From a virus, in the IMG/VR virus record IMGVR_UViG_3300030104_001124, positions 599 to 27,862 of that record: a stretch of DNA of 27,264 nt; one strand, 5' to 3'. Of the stretch, positions 18,039 through 26,713 are shown piece after piece (within the stretch, counting starts at the first letter, position 1; every line of letters begins with the position of its first letter). The translations under genes were made by a program, and so were the position numbers. The notes beneath the pieces were generated by a model. That model was not told where the DNA came from, searched no databases, and saw only the letters and a program-made list of their open reading frames with translations.

Positions 18039-21000
18039 ATGAGTGAAATATTAAAAAACATATGGTCAACATTATCTAATGATAATGTTATTAGTGGTGA
18101 TTTTAACACTTGGCAGTCTAGCTTTTTTGAAAGTGAAGATGTGCAGGCTAATGTTTATAATTACTTAAAAGACAACGATTATATAAATGCTGACTTACAA
18201 ACTTGGGCTGGTAATATAAACGAAGATATTAAAAAAGATTCTTTACAGCAAGAAAATAACACTACTCAAGCTCCAGAAGACAAAGGTTTTATAGAAGACT
18301 TAATACAAGTTTTTAAACAATCAAGAGCTGCTGGTGGTACGGTTGATGAGGCTTATGATATTTTTAAACTTGGTGGTGAAATTTCTGAAGATCAATTACA
18401 GGCTGTTGTTGAAGCATACAATGAAATGCAAAAGTACGGCCCGACTAACGAGCAGTTTGAGTTTGCTAAAGCTCAAAAAAAATACGGCGGTGGTATAACT
18501 GGTACTTTACTAGCATTAAAAGAGAATATTGGCTTTTTACCTCAACTTTTAGTTGGTAGTGCTGTAACTATGGCTACTTCTTTAGGTTCTGACGAAGTTG
18601 CTGGTACAACAGCGTTAAGCGCTGGCGCAGGCGCTGCACTTGGCGCTGGAGCTGGTTCTACTGGTTTTAGCTTAGGACCTCTTGGCGTTTTAACTACTGG
18701 AGCTGGTGCTATTACTGGTACTATTTCTGGTGGTATTGGCGGTTTAGTTGGCTCTATGGAAACAGGATTAACTTTAATGGATTTAATACAAGAAGAGTTA
18801 GGAGGAGCTAAGTTAACTAAAGAAAACATAAGAAGCATAATAAGTGATCCAGAAAAGTTTGAAACTATAAAACAAAAAGCTATTGCAAGAGGTAGAAACA
18901 TAGGTCTTATAGAGGCTATGACTTTTGGAATATCAAAAGGTGTTGGTACAACTTTAGCAAGAACTGGTAAGGCTAGTCGAAACGTTCGTAGAGCTAAAGC
19001 TGGAGTTGCAACAACTGCTATAGAAGGAACTGGTGGTTTTACTGGTGAAGTTGCAGGTCAAATAGGTGCTGGTCAAGACGTAGATCTTGGAGAAGCAACT
19101 TTAGAAGCTATAGGAGAATTTGTTGGTCCTGAACAAGCTATAAATTTAAGTGAAATTGTTAGAGGTACTCTTCAAAAAAGTGAATATGCTATAAACAACG
19201 AAAAAAGATCTAAGAAAGAAGTGTTGGATTTGTTAAATAGCGATAAAATATCTAATGAAGAAAAATCAAAAATAAAATTTGATATTAAAAACGACGAAGA
19301 GTTTGCTAAAATTGTTGGTGAAAAATTAAATGATATAACTTTAGAAACTCAAATAGATAGTAGAGTTAGCGATGTAAATGATAGAAACAAATTAGTTGAT
19401 TTACAAAAGCAAAGGGCAATAGCTGAAGCTGATATTAAAAAAACAGGTATATTTAGAGTTGTTGATGCAGATGTTAAATTAAAAAGTATAGACGCACAAA
19501 TAGATGATATTATAAATAAATATTCTAATGTTGATCGTAGAACTAAAGATGTAAGGGCTAGAAAAGCAACAGCAGAAAGAGTAAGAGAAGATATTGCTGA
19601 TAAAGAATTTAAATCTAATCTAGAATTTGCAAAAAAACATAGTAAACTTTTTAATTTAACTATTAAAGACGATCTAACTTCTGAGCAAATAAAAGAACAG
19701 TATGGTGAAGAAGCCTCTCAGTCTCTAGGTTTTATAGAAAATAATGAAATAATAATAAATTCTGATGTTGCTAAAGAAAGAGTTAATGGTAGAAACGTTG
19801 CTAATCACGAGCTTTTGCATGGTATAATAAATATTAAGTGGAAAAAATTAGAAGCAGAGCAAAAAACTAAATTAGCTAATGAGCTATTAGAGTCGATAGG
19901 TGAGCAAAATAGAGCTATTGTTAATGAAAGAGTAAAAGAAAATTATGACGATGCTTACATGCAGGCTAATCCTGATGAGTACGTAACTATAATATCTGAT
20001 GGTATAGCTAATAAAACTATAAAGTTTGACGATAGTATATTTACTAGAGTAAAAGATTATACAAGAAACTTATTTCAAAGTCTTGGTGTTGCAAATGTAG
20101 ACTTTGAAACTTCTCAAGGTGTATATAACTTTTTAAAAGATTATAATAAAAGTATACACAAAGGCGCTTTAGCTTCTAGCGTTGCTAGAGCTGTAGCAGG
20201 TGACGTAAATGTAGAAACAAGAAAATTATCAAAAGAAGCATCTGATAAAGTACAAAATATATATGAACAAAAAGGAGCTCAAGGTGCTTTTGAAATTATA
20301 AACGAGTTTAAACCTATAGTAAATAGAATAGTAGATAGACGTAAAGACGCGCCTAATTTTGATAGACAGTTGTTAACTGATGAAATAGAAACTGGACAGC
20401 GTGGTATATTAGATTTAATTGGTGAATATAAGCCAGACTCTGGTGTGCCGTTAGCAGCTTTTATAAATAAGTTTTTACCAGCTAGAGCTATTGAAGCGTC
20501 AAGAAGGGTGTTAGGCGAAGAGTTTACAGCAGATGTGACAGAAGCTAGAGGTGTTGTCGCTGAAGAAACTGCAGACATTGAAGTTCAAGCTAGACCAAGA
20601 AAAAAGAAAATAGTGTTAGCAGAAAGATTAGGTGTTACTAAAGAAGTAGACAATGCTATAAGAAAAATAGTTCCTGATTTAGATATTGAAAATTTAACTT
20701 TTAAAAGTTTAAAAAATAAAATACCTAATGTTACTGGTAAATTGTTTGGTATAGCTCCTAAAAAAATTGAAAGTTTAGCTAATTTAACTAAAAAAGAATT
20801 ACAGTCTGCTCAAATGTTTATTAATAAAAACGCAGACTTGTTAATAGCTATGTTGCCTGATGGCGCAACACCAAGTGGAACAGCAACAGGTGTACCAAAC
20901 ACTTTATTAAAAGCTTTTTATACAAAAACTGATAGAGCTAAAGCTGCTACTACAGGTAGTAGAGCTGGTTTAGCAATGCAACAAAAAAATAATATAAATA

Positions 21001-24000
21001 AAAAAGATTTTTTAGAAACTTTTGGCATTATAGATGGTAAGCCAGATCGTACAGACAGAAATACTTCGGCTAGAGTTTTAGCTTTAGCTAATTTAACTGG
21101 CAAAATGATAACCAATCAAGCTGTAAGAGCTGAAATAGCAAAAACAAAAGCTGATACTAAGTCTATTAAAAAAATAGCAGAAGGTAAAAGCGAAACAATG
21201 TTTAGCAAAGATGTTAGAGAGTTTAACATTGGCGGTACAATGGATAATTTATTGGGCACGCATATAGATAAAGTAGGTAGAAAAACTTATAAATTAAAAA
21301 CTGAAGATGATGTTGATGTTTATATACAGGCTTTAATTGATGATGTTTTATCTTTAATGCCTAGAGATTTTTGGTTTGGAACTCCTAATCAACAAGGTGT
21401 GTTTGGTAGCGAATTTACACCTTCAAATAGAGTTGTTGATAACAAAAAAATTTATAGATATTACCAAGCAAATATACTAGCTTTAAATCAACTGCCAGAC
21501 GAAGCTTTTGGCAAGCCAATAGGAGTAACAGATTTTTCAAGACCAGCTTATAAAACTTTGTTTGAAGGTTCAAAAGGCGTGCAAATTGACAAAATAAACG
21601 ATGTTAATAAAAGATCTGCTAAAATACATAAAGCGCTTTGGTCTAGAATATATGACGCAATACAAGAAGACCCTACTAAAGCAGCTGCTATTGGTAATTA
21701 TTTTAAAATAGTAAGTAAAAAAGTTAATCATTGGCATAGATTTGGCGCTGAAATAATTGGTTATTCAAAAAATCCAAAAGGTATAGCTAAAAAGCTTTAT
21801 GAGTATGAACACGCTATGCCAGCAACAGCTTCTTATCTTTACTTGTTAGACGCTGCTTTAAAAGGCTATGATTTTAAAACTACTTATGGTCCAGTTATGG
21901 ATAATTATAAGCTAATAGCTTTAGATGCTGCTGAAAACAAAAAGCTTAACGCAGCAAACTTAGGATCTGCAATGCCAGAAGGTTGGAATACAATAGATAA
22001 TAATTGGTGGGAAAGATATTTTAATGATTTAGTTGATATAGATCCAAGTTCTATTGTAACTTTAAAAAACAAAACTTTTAAAGAAGAGTTTGGTATACCT
22101 AATTTTATGCCTAATTTAAATTCAAGAAAAAAGTTTAGTAAATCTGTTAATTCTGCTAGACAAATAAAAGATCCTAAAGGTATTACTGTTTTAGATTTTG
22201 ATGATACCTTAGCTACAACAAAATCTTTAGTTAGATATATAGGTCCAGATGGTGAAACTGGTACTTTAAACGCTGAGCAATATGCTAATACATATCAAGA
22301 CTTATTAGACCAAGGTTATAAGTTTGATTTTTCTGAGTTTAACAAGGTAGTAAGGGGTAAAATAGCACCGTTATTTCAAAAAGCTTTAAAGCTACAAAAT
22401 AAGTTTGGGCCTAGCAATATGTTTGTATTAACAGCAAGACCTCCACAAGCTCAAAAAGCTATATTTGATTTTTTAAAAGCTAATGGCTTAAATATACCTT
22501 TAAAAAATATAACTGGTTTAGGTAATAGCACTGCAGAAGCAAAAGCGTTATGGATAGCTGATAAAGTTGGTGAAGGTTTTAATGATTTTTATTTTGCTGA
22601 TGATGCGTTGCAGAACGTGCAAGCTGTTAAAAACATGCTAGATCAGTTTGACGTTAAATCAAAAGTGCAACAAGCTAAGCTCAAATTTAGCAAAGATTTA
22701 GACAGTAATTTTAATAGTATATTACAAGATGTAACAGGTATTGAAGCTAAGAAAAGATTTGATTTTATTAAAGCTAGAAAGCGTGGTGCTAGTAAAGGTA
22801 AATTTAGATTTTTTATACCACCATCACACGAAGATTTTACTGGTTTACTTTATAACTTTATGGGTAAAAGTAAAAAAGGTAATAAACACAGAGATTTTTT
22901 AGAACAAGCTTTAATTAGACCGTTAAACAGAGCTAATAAAGAATATGACACGGCTAGGCAATCTGTAGCGACTGATTATAAAAACTTAAACAAGCAAATG
23001 CCTAGTGTCAAAAAAATGTTTACAAAGAAAACTCCTGACGGTGATTTTACATATCAAGACGCAATAAGAGTTTACTTATGGGATAAGCATGGTTATAATA
23101 TACCAGGATTAAGTCCTATTGATCAAAAAAAATTAGTTGATTTAGTTAAGTCTGATAGTAATTTAAAGTCTTATGCTGATACTATAAACGATATATCAAG
23201 GCAAGAAACTTATGTTGATCCTACAGATGGTTGGGATAGTGGTGATATACGCATGGATTTAGATGATGCTACAGGTAGAATTGGTAGGGCTCAATTTTTT
23301 GAAGAGTTTAACGAAAATGCTGATATAATATTTTCTAAAGAAAATTTAAACAAAATAGAAGCTGGTTTTGGTAAAAGTGTTAGAGAAGCTTTAGAAGACA
23401 TGCTTTACAGAATTAAAACTGGTAGAAATAAGCCTACTGGCCAAAACGGCATGGTTAACAGTCTTATGAACTGGGTTAATGGCTCTGTTGGTTCTGTCAT
23501 GTTTTTTAACATGAGATCTGCTTTGTTACAGCAAATGTCTTTAGTTAACTACATAAACTTTGCTGACAACAATATATTTGCCGCTGCTAAAGCTTTTGCA
23601 AATCAAAAACAATATTGGAACGATTGGTCTTTTATATTTAACTCTGACATGCTAAAACAAAGAAGAGGTGGTATTATGACTGATGTAAACGGAGCTGAGC
23701 TTGCAGCTGAAATGCGTAAATCTAAAAATCCACATAGATTTTTAATATCTAAACTTTTACAATTAGGTTTTTTACCTACGCAAATTGGTGATAACATTGC
23801 AATTGCAACTGGTGGCGCTACATATTATAGAAATAGAATAAATACTTATTTAAAACAAGGCTTAAGCCAAAAAGAAGCTGAAGCAAAAGCGTTTACAGAT
23901 TTTCAAGATATAACACAATCAACGCAGCAGTCTGCAAGACCTGACATGGTATCACAGCAACAAGCGTCTATTATTGGTAAAGTTATATTAAACTTTCAAA

Positions 24001-24755
24001 ATGTAACATCGCAATTTAACAGATTAGGTAAAAAAGCATTTTTAGATATTAAAAATAGAAGAATAACAAAGCCTAACACTACGCAAATGCAGAGTGACAT
24101 ATCTAATGCAGCTAGAATAACATATTACTTTGCCGTACAAAACGCTATATTTTACACACTACAAACAGCTTTGTTTGCCATGATGTTTGATGATGATGAG
24201 GAAGATGTTAATAATTTATTTTTAAAGAAACAAGAAAGATTAATAAATGGTAGTATTGACTCTGTACTAAGAGGTACTGGTATCACAGGCGCTATTATAG
24301 CTACATTAAAAAACACTGCAATTGCTTTTGCTAGACAAAGAGATGTTAATTATAATCCAGACGAAAGCGCTGTTGTTGTAGAGGCTTTAAACTTTTCACC
24401 TGTACTAGGTATTAAAGCTAGAAAAATAGTTAATGCTGAAAAAACTTTAAACTATAATAAAAAAATAATTGACGAAATGAGTGGTTTTGATATTGACAAT
24501 CCACAATGGTCAGCAGCGACAAACTATGTAGAAGGTTTTACCAATTTACCATTAAATAGATTATATAACAAAACACAAAACGTTAGACAAGGATTTAATA
24601 ACGAACACGAAGCGTGGGAAAGGATGTTGATGTTTTTAGGTTGGAGTCAATACAATTTAAATCTTGAAAATGAAAAAATGGAAGAAATAAAAGCACGCGC
24701 AAAAGCTAATAAAAGAGGTAAAGAACGAGGAAAAGGAAGAGGAAAAGAAAGATAA
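18039..24755 (+). CDS. Giant multidomain virion protein (zincin, sigma-region-2-like, HAD)
   Basis: This 2238-aa protein is the largest here and probably the large ejection protein. In order: two copies of a 31-residue unit (Trp25 and Trp56 aligned); a Gly/Ala-rich hydrophobic stretch (152-250) like a membrane-inserting segment; coiled-coil (about 380-530); a metallopeptidase motif HELLH (590-594) with Glu647 as a possible third zinc ligand; a segment (755-825) whose spacing matches sigma-70 region 2 (G786xxG789, G802, then hydrophobic/basic helix); a conserved region of unknown type (about 960-1370); a HAD hydrolase with DFDDT (Asp1386, Asp1388), TARP (Thr1465), Lys1502 and Asp1521-Asp1522; and a helical C-terminal part (1570-2200) with FFNMRSALLQ and GDNIAIATGG like large polyvalent proteins. 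It ends in a Lys/Arg/Gly tail. The domain calls are by motif; the combined role in early host takeover is inference. Confidence 0.7.
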   Translation: MSEILKNIWSTLSNDNVISGDFNTWQSSFFESEDVQANVYNYLKDNDYINADLQTWAGNINEDIKKDSLQQENNTTQAPEDKGFIEDLIQVFKQSRAAGGTVDEAYDIFKLGGEISEDQLQAVVEAYNEMQKYGPTNEQFEFAKAQKKYGGGITGTLLALKENIGFLPQLLVGSAVTMATSLGSDEVAGTTALSAGAGAALGAGAGSTGFSLGPLGVLTTGAGAITGTISGGIGGLVGSMETGLTLMDLIQEELGGAKLTKENIRSIISDPEKFETIKQKAIARGRNIGLIEAMTFGISKGVGTTLARTGKASRNVRRAKAGVATTAIEGTGGFTGEVAGQIGAGQDVDLGEATLEAIGEFVGPEQAINLSEIVRGTLQKSEYAINNEKRSKKEVLDLLNSDKISNEEKSKIKFDIKNDEEFAKIVGEKLNDITLETQIDSRVSDVNDRNKLVDLQKQRAIAEADIKKTGIFRVVDADVKLKSIDAQIDDIINKYSNVDRRTKDVRARKATAERVREDIADKEFKSNLEFAKKHSKLFNLTIKDDLTSEQIKEQYGEEASQSLGFIENNEIIINSDVAKERVNGRNVANHELLHGIINIKWKKLEAEQKTKLANELLESIGEQNRAIVNERVKENYDDAYMQANPDEYVTIISDGIANKTIKFDDSIFTRVKDYTRNLFQSLGVANVDFETSQGVYNFLKDYNKSIHKGALASSVARAVAGDVNVETRKLSKEASDKVQNIYEQKGAQGAFEIINEFKPIVNRIVDRRKDAPNFDRQLLTDEIETGQRGILDLIGEYKPDSGVPLAAFINKFLPARAIEASRRVLGEEFTADVTEARGVVAEETADIEVQARPRKKKIVLAERLGVTKEVDNAIRKIVPDLDIENLTFKSLKNKIPNVTGKLFGIAPKKIESLANLTKKELQSAQMFINKNADLLIAMLPDGATPSGTATGVPNTLLKAFYTKTDRAKAATTGSRAGLAMQQKNNINKKDFLETFGIIDGKPDRTDRNTSARVLALANLTGKMITNQAVRAEIAKTKADTKSIKKIAEGKSETMFSKDVREFNIGGTMDNLLGTHIDKVGRKTYKLKTEDDVDVYIQALIDDVLSLMPRDFWFGTPNQQGVFGSEFTPSNRVVDNKKIYRYYQANILALNQLPDEAFGKPIGVTDFSRPAYKTLFEGSKGVQIDKINDVNKRSAKIHKALWSRIYDAIQEDPTKAAAIGNYFKIVSKKVNHWHRFGAEIIGYSKNPKGIAKKLYEYEHAMPATASYLYLLDAALKGYDFKTTYGPVMDNYKLIALDAAENKKLNAANLGSAMPEGWNTIDNNWWERYFNDLVDIDPSSIVTLKNKTFKEEFGIPNFMPNLNSRKKFSKSVNSARQIKDPKGITVLDFDDTLATTKSLVRYIGPDGETGTLNAEQYANTYQDLLDQGYKFDFSEFNKVVRGKIAPLFQKALKLQNKFGPSNMFVLTARPPQAQKAIFDFLKANGLNIPLKNITGLGNSTAEAKALWIADKVGEGFNDFYFADDALQNVQAVKNMLDQFDVKSKVQQAKLKFSKDLDSNFNSILQDVTGIEAKKRFDFIKARKRGASKGKFRFFIPPSHEDFTGLLYNFMGKSKKGNKHRDFLEQALIRPLNRANKEYDTARQSVATDYKNLNKQMPSVKKMFTKKTPDGDFTYQDAIRVYLWDKHGYNIPGLSPIDQKKLVDLVKSDSNLKSYADTINDISRQETYVDPTDGWDSGDIRMDLDDATGRIGRAQFFEEFNENADIIFSKENLNKIEAGFGKSVREALEDMLYRIKTGRNKPTGQNGMVNSLMNWVNGSVGSVMFFNMRSALLQQMSLVNYINFADNNIFAAAKAFANQKQYWNDWSFIFNSDMLKQRRGGIMTDVNGAELAAEMRKSKNPHRFLISKLLQLGFLPTQIGDNIAIATGGATYYRNRINTYLKQGLSQKEAEAKAFTDFQDITQSTQQSARPDMVSQQQASIIGKVILNFQNVTSQFNRLGKKAFLDIKNRRITKPNTTQMQSDISNAARITYYFAVQNAIFYTLQTALFAMMFDDDEEDVNNLFLKKQERLINGSIDSVLRGTGITGAIIATLKNTAIAFARQRDVNYNPDESAVVVEALNFSPVLGIKARKIVNAEKTLNYNKKIIDEMSGFDIDNPQWSAATNYVEGFTNLPLNRLYNKTQNVRQGFNNEHEAWERMLMFLGWSQYNLNLENEKMEEIKARAKANKRGKERGKGRGKER

Positions 24756-25304
24756 ATGAAAAAACTCCTGATACTTCTTTTACTGATTTCGTGTTCAAAA
24801 GAAGTTGATGATCTTGGCTTCAGGGTTTATACAATACCAGCTGGTGAGCATAGCTCAGGTAGTTTTTTAAATCACCCAGATAATTCAAGAATAAGTTTTA
24901 AATTTATATTAGATGAATCAGCTATATATACTAGTGAAATACCAGAAAACCAACACGATGTAAATAAAATATACGGTATGAGTGATTTTGGTTTGCGTCA
25001 TCAAAAATACTCAATAAGGCTTGGTTGGAGATATATAAATAACAATCTAGAGCTTTGTTGGTTACGCCATGAAGAAGGTAGACATAGTTCTGCTACAATA
25101 AAAACTATAGAACCAGATGTAATTTATAACGCTACAATTGATATAAAAACGTTTTATTATGTAATAGTAATAGATAACGATACTACGCTAGTGCGTAGAA
25201 GACCTGAAGGTAATTGGGGTTTAATACGTAGGTATTATCTATATCCTTATTTTGGTGGTAATGAATATGCGCCACATGATATAACAATTAAAATAAAAGA
25301 ATGA
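24756..25304 (+). CDS. Exported lipoprotein with Bacteroidota-type surface signal
   Basis: A lipoprotein signal peptide is clear: MKK, a Leu/Ile core, then LISC with Cys13 as the lipidated residue. The residues after it (SKEVDD) resemble the Lys/acidic export signal that sends Bacteroidota lipoproteins to the outer face of the outer membrane. The 182-aa protein then has about 165 residues of beta-rich, Tyr/Arg-rich sequence with no enzyme motif I can name. The first codons (CTC, CTG, TCG, GGC, AGG) are rare in neighbouring genes, a hint of separate origin. It starts on the base after the giant gene's stop and overlaps the next gene by 4 nt (ATGA), so the pair is translationally coupled. By analogy with T5 Llp it might block receptors against superinfection, but this is inference. 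Confidence 0.7.
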   Translation: MKKLLILLLLISCSKEVDDLGFRVYTIPAGEHSSGSFLNHPDNSRISFKFILDESAIYTSEIPENQHDVNKIYGMSDFGLRHQKYSIRLGWRYINNNLELCWLRHEEGRHSSATIKTIEPDVIYNATIDIKTFYYVIVIDNDTTLVRRRPEGNWGLIRRYYLYPYFGGNEYAPHDITIKIKE

Positions 25305-26350
25305 AAAAACTAATTATAATAATGTGTATAGCATTGGTTGCTTGTGCAGCGCCAAAAAAATGTTGTTCGCAAGACTTTAAGAAAATATTTAAGTTTTCTA
25401 CTTTTTACGCAGCTGCAAATGGTGGTACATCTATATCAGATGTAGAAACTTTTTCAGTTACAAATGGTTTGGAAACAGCTACAATACAAACGCCATATGA
25501 TTATAACTTGGCTTTAGGTATACGTAAGATCGCTAGGTTTGGTTATGAAAACAGAGCGCAAACGTTTTACGATGGTACTGAGAACTCGTGGTCAGACGGC
25601 GCTAACGTGGGTAAAGTAAAAGGATTAGAATTTTTATTTGAAATAGATTATACAAGACAACAAGGTAATGAATATTTAGATCAGCATCACTTTATAAGAT
25701 TTGTTGATGATAAGTATATATTAAAAGGTGAATATTTAGAAGATGGTTTTGCAGATATAAAATACTTTGAAACATCAGAAAGATATAGATATAAAGTTAA
25801 TGACAAATTGTCCTTTAATGCTGGGCTTGCTCAAAGGTTGTCCGAACCGTACGGATATGATCCCTTGGCAGAGTGGATGCTAAGCAATGGCAATATACAT
25901 TACACTTACCTAGCGCTGCAAGAAGGCTATAATGTCGATGTAGCTGCTAGTGAGTATTTTTCTCCTAGTGGAGAACTCGTTGCTACTAGCAAAGAGGTTT
26001 GGGAAGAGGTTGTAATACCTACAGTGTTAGCAGATTATACTGAAAGAAAACGTAATGAGTTAGACCAAATTATACAACACTCTATAGTTGTAGGTTTAGA
26101 TTACTACTATTACACTAAACAATATTGGGCACATGCTTGGGCTAACGTTATGCCTTGGCATTATGACGGTGGTGGTGAGTTTTCATATCACAAGTTTAAT
26201 GGTGGTCAATGGTTAGATTACTCTGGCGGTGCAATACTTGGTTATAAACTAAACAAGTCATTAGGTATGTTTGTTGAAGGTAAATATAATAAATACTGGA
26301 ATAGAGAGTGGTATGACTTTAAATTTGGCGTGAATTACGTAATCTTTTAA
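25301..26350 (+). CDS. Outer-membrane beta-barrel-like protein
   Basis: The 349-aa product has an N-terminal signal (MKKLIIIMCIALVACAAP). LVAC at residues 12-15 could be a lipobox, or cleavage may occur later, near CCSQ. The mature part is rich in Tyr, Trp, Phe and Gly in alternating patterns typical of amphipathic strands, and the chain ends VNYVIF; a C-terminal Phe after alternating hydrophobics is the classic outer-membrane-barrel assembly signal. Homology is not claimed. A segment around 25838-25930 uses codons such as TCC, CCG and CCC that are uncommon elsewhere in the window. It overlaps the lipoprotein gene by 4 nt. A barrel carried by a phage could change the host surface, serve as a receptor decoy, or be a cargo gene; the sequence does not decide. 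Confidence 0.6.
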   Translation: MKKLIIIMCIALVACAAPKKCCSQDFKKIFKFSTFYAAANGGTSISDVETFSVTNGLETATIQTPYDYNLALGIRKIARFGYENRAQTFYDGTENSWSDGANVGKVKGLEFLFEIDYTRQQGNEYLDQHHFIRFVDDKYILKGEYLEDGFADIKYFETSERYRYKVNDKLSFNAGLAQRLSEPYGYDPLAEWMLSNGNIHYTYLALQEGYNVDVAASEYFSPSGELVATSKEVWEEVVIPTVLADYTERKRNELDQIIQHSIVVGLDYYYYTKQYWAHAWANVMPWHYDGGGEFSYHKFNGGQWLDYSGGAILGYKLNKSLGMFVEGKYNKYWNREWYDFKFGVNYVIF

Positions 26351-26352
26351 CT

Positions 26353-26712
26353 ATGTACCAATATAAAGTAAAGCTTGATAGAGTTATAGATGGAGACACT
26401 ATAGACTGCTACATAGATTTAGGCTTTAACATCAATACAAAAAAGCGTGTTAGGTTTGCGGGTATTAACACTCCAGAGTCTAGAACACGAGATCTTGAAG
26501 AGAAAAAAAGAGGTTTAGCTGCTAAAGCTAGATTAAAAGAAATATTAGACGGCGCTAGCGAGATACATCTTGATTCTCACGGCGTTGGTAAGTATGGTAG
26601 GGTATTAGGACAACTGCATGTTAGCGATGAAAGCTCACCAACAATGTTAAATGTAAACGAATTATTAATTAAAGAAGGCCATGCTGTAGAATATCATGGC
26701 GGTAAACGTTAA
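26353..26712 (+). CDS. Staphylococcal-nuclease-type (SNase) nuclease
   Basis: This 119-aa protein is a compact SNase domain (OB-fold, calcium-dependent phosphodiesterase cutting single-stranded nucleic acid). Visible motifs: VIDGDT (residues 11-16, Asp15 as calcium ligand), RFAGINTPE (34-42; Arg34 and Glu42 have the same eight-residue spacing as Arg35 and Glu43 in the S. aureus enzyme) and GKYGR (79-83; Arg83 as the third catalytic Arg). The second calcium-site Asp (Asp40 of SNase) is Asn39 here, which may alter metal use. No signal peptide, so it should act in the cytoplasm, unlike the exported bacterial enzymes. Likely jobs are host DNA or RNA breakdown or nucleotide recycling. It follows the barrel gene by 2 nt. 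Confidence 0.88.
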   Translation: MYQYKVKLDRVIDGDTIDCYIDLGFNINTKKRVRFAGINTPESRTRDLEEKKRGLAAKARLKEILDGASEIHLDSHGVGKYGRVLGQLHVSDESSPTMLNVNELLIKEGHAVEYHGGKR

Positions 26713-26713
26713 A

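Noticed and set aside
18542-18901. 119-aa - strand frame rich in Pro/Ala
   Set aside because: It is the complement of the Gly/Ala-rich segment of the giant protein and has no independent support.
21800-21850. YEYEHAMPATA as an HNH-nuclease-like motif in the giant protein
   Set aside because: Only a Glu-His-x-x-Pro similarity; the second His/Asn and zinc-type residues are not evident.
22194-22211. DFDD as a possible RNA polymerase catalytic motif, as in crAss-like virion polymerases
   Set aside because: It is followed by TARP, a Lys and FADD in HAD order and spacing, and no double-psi beta-barrel context was seen.
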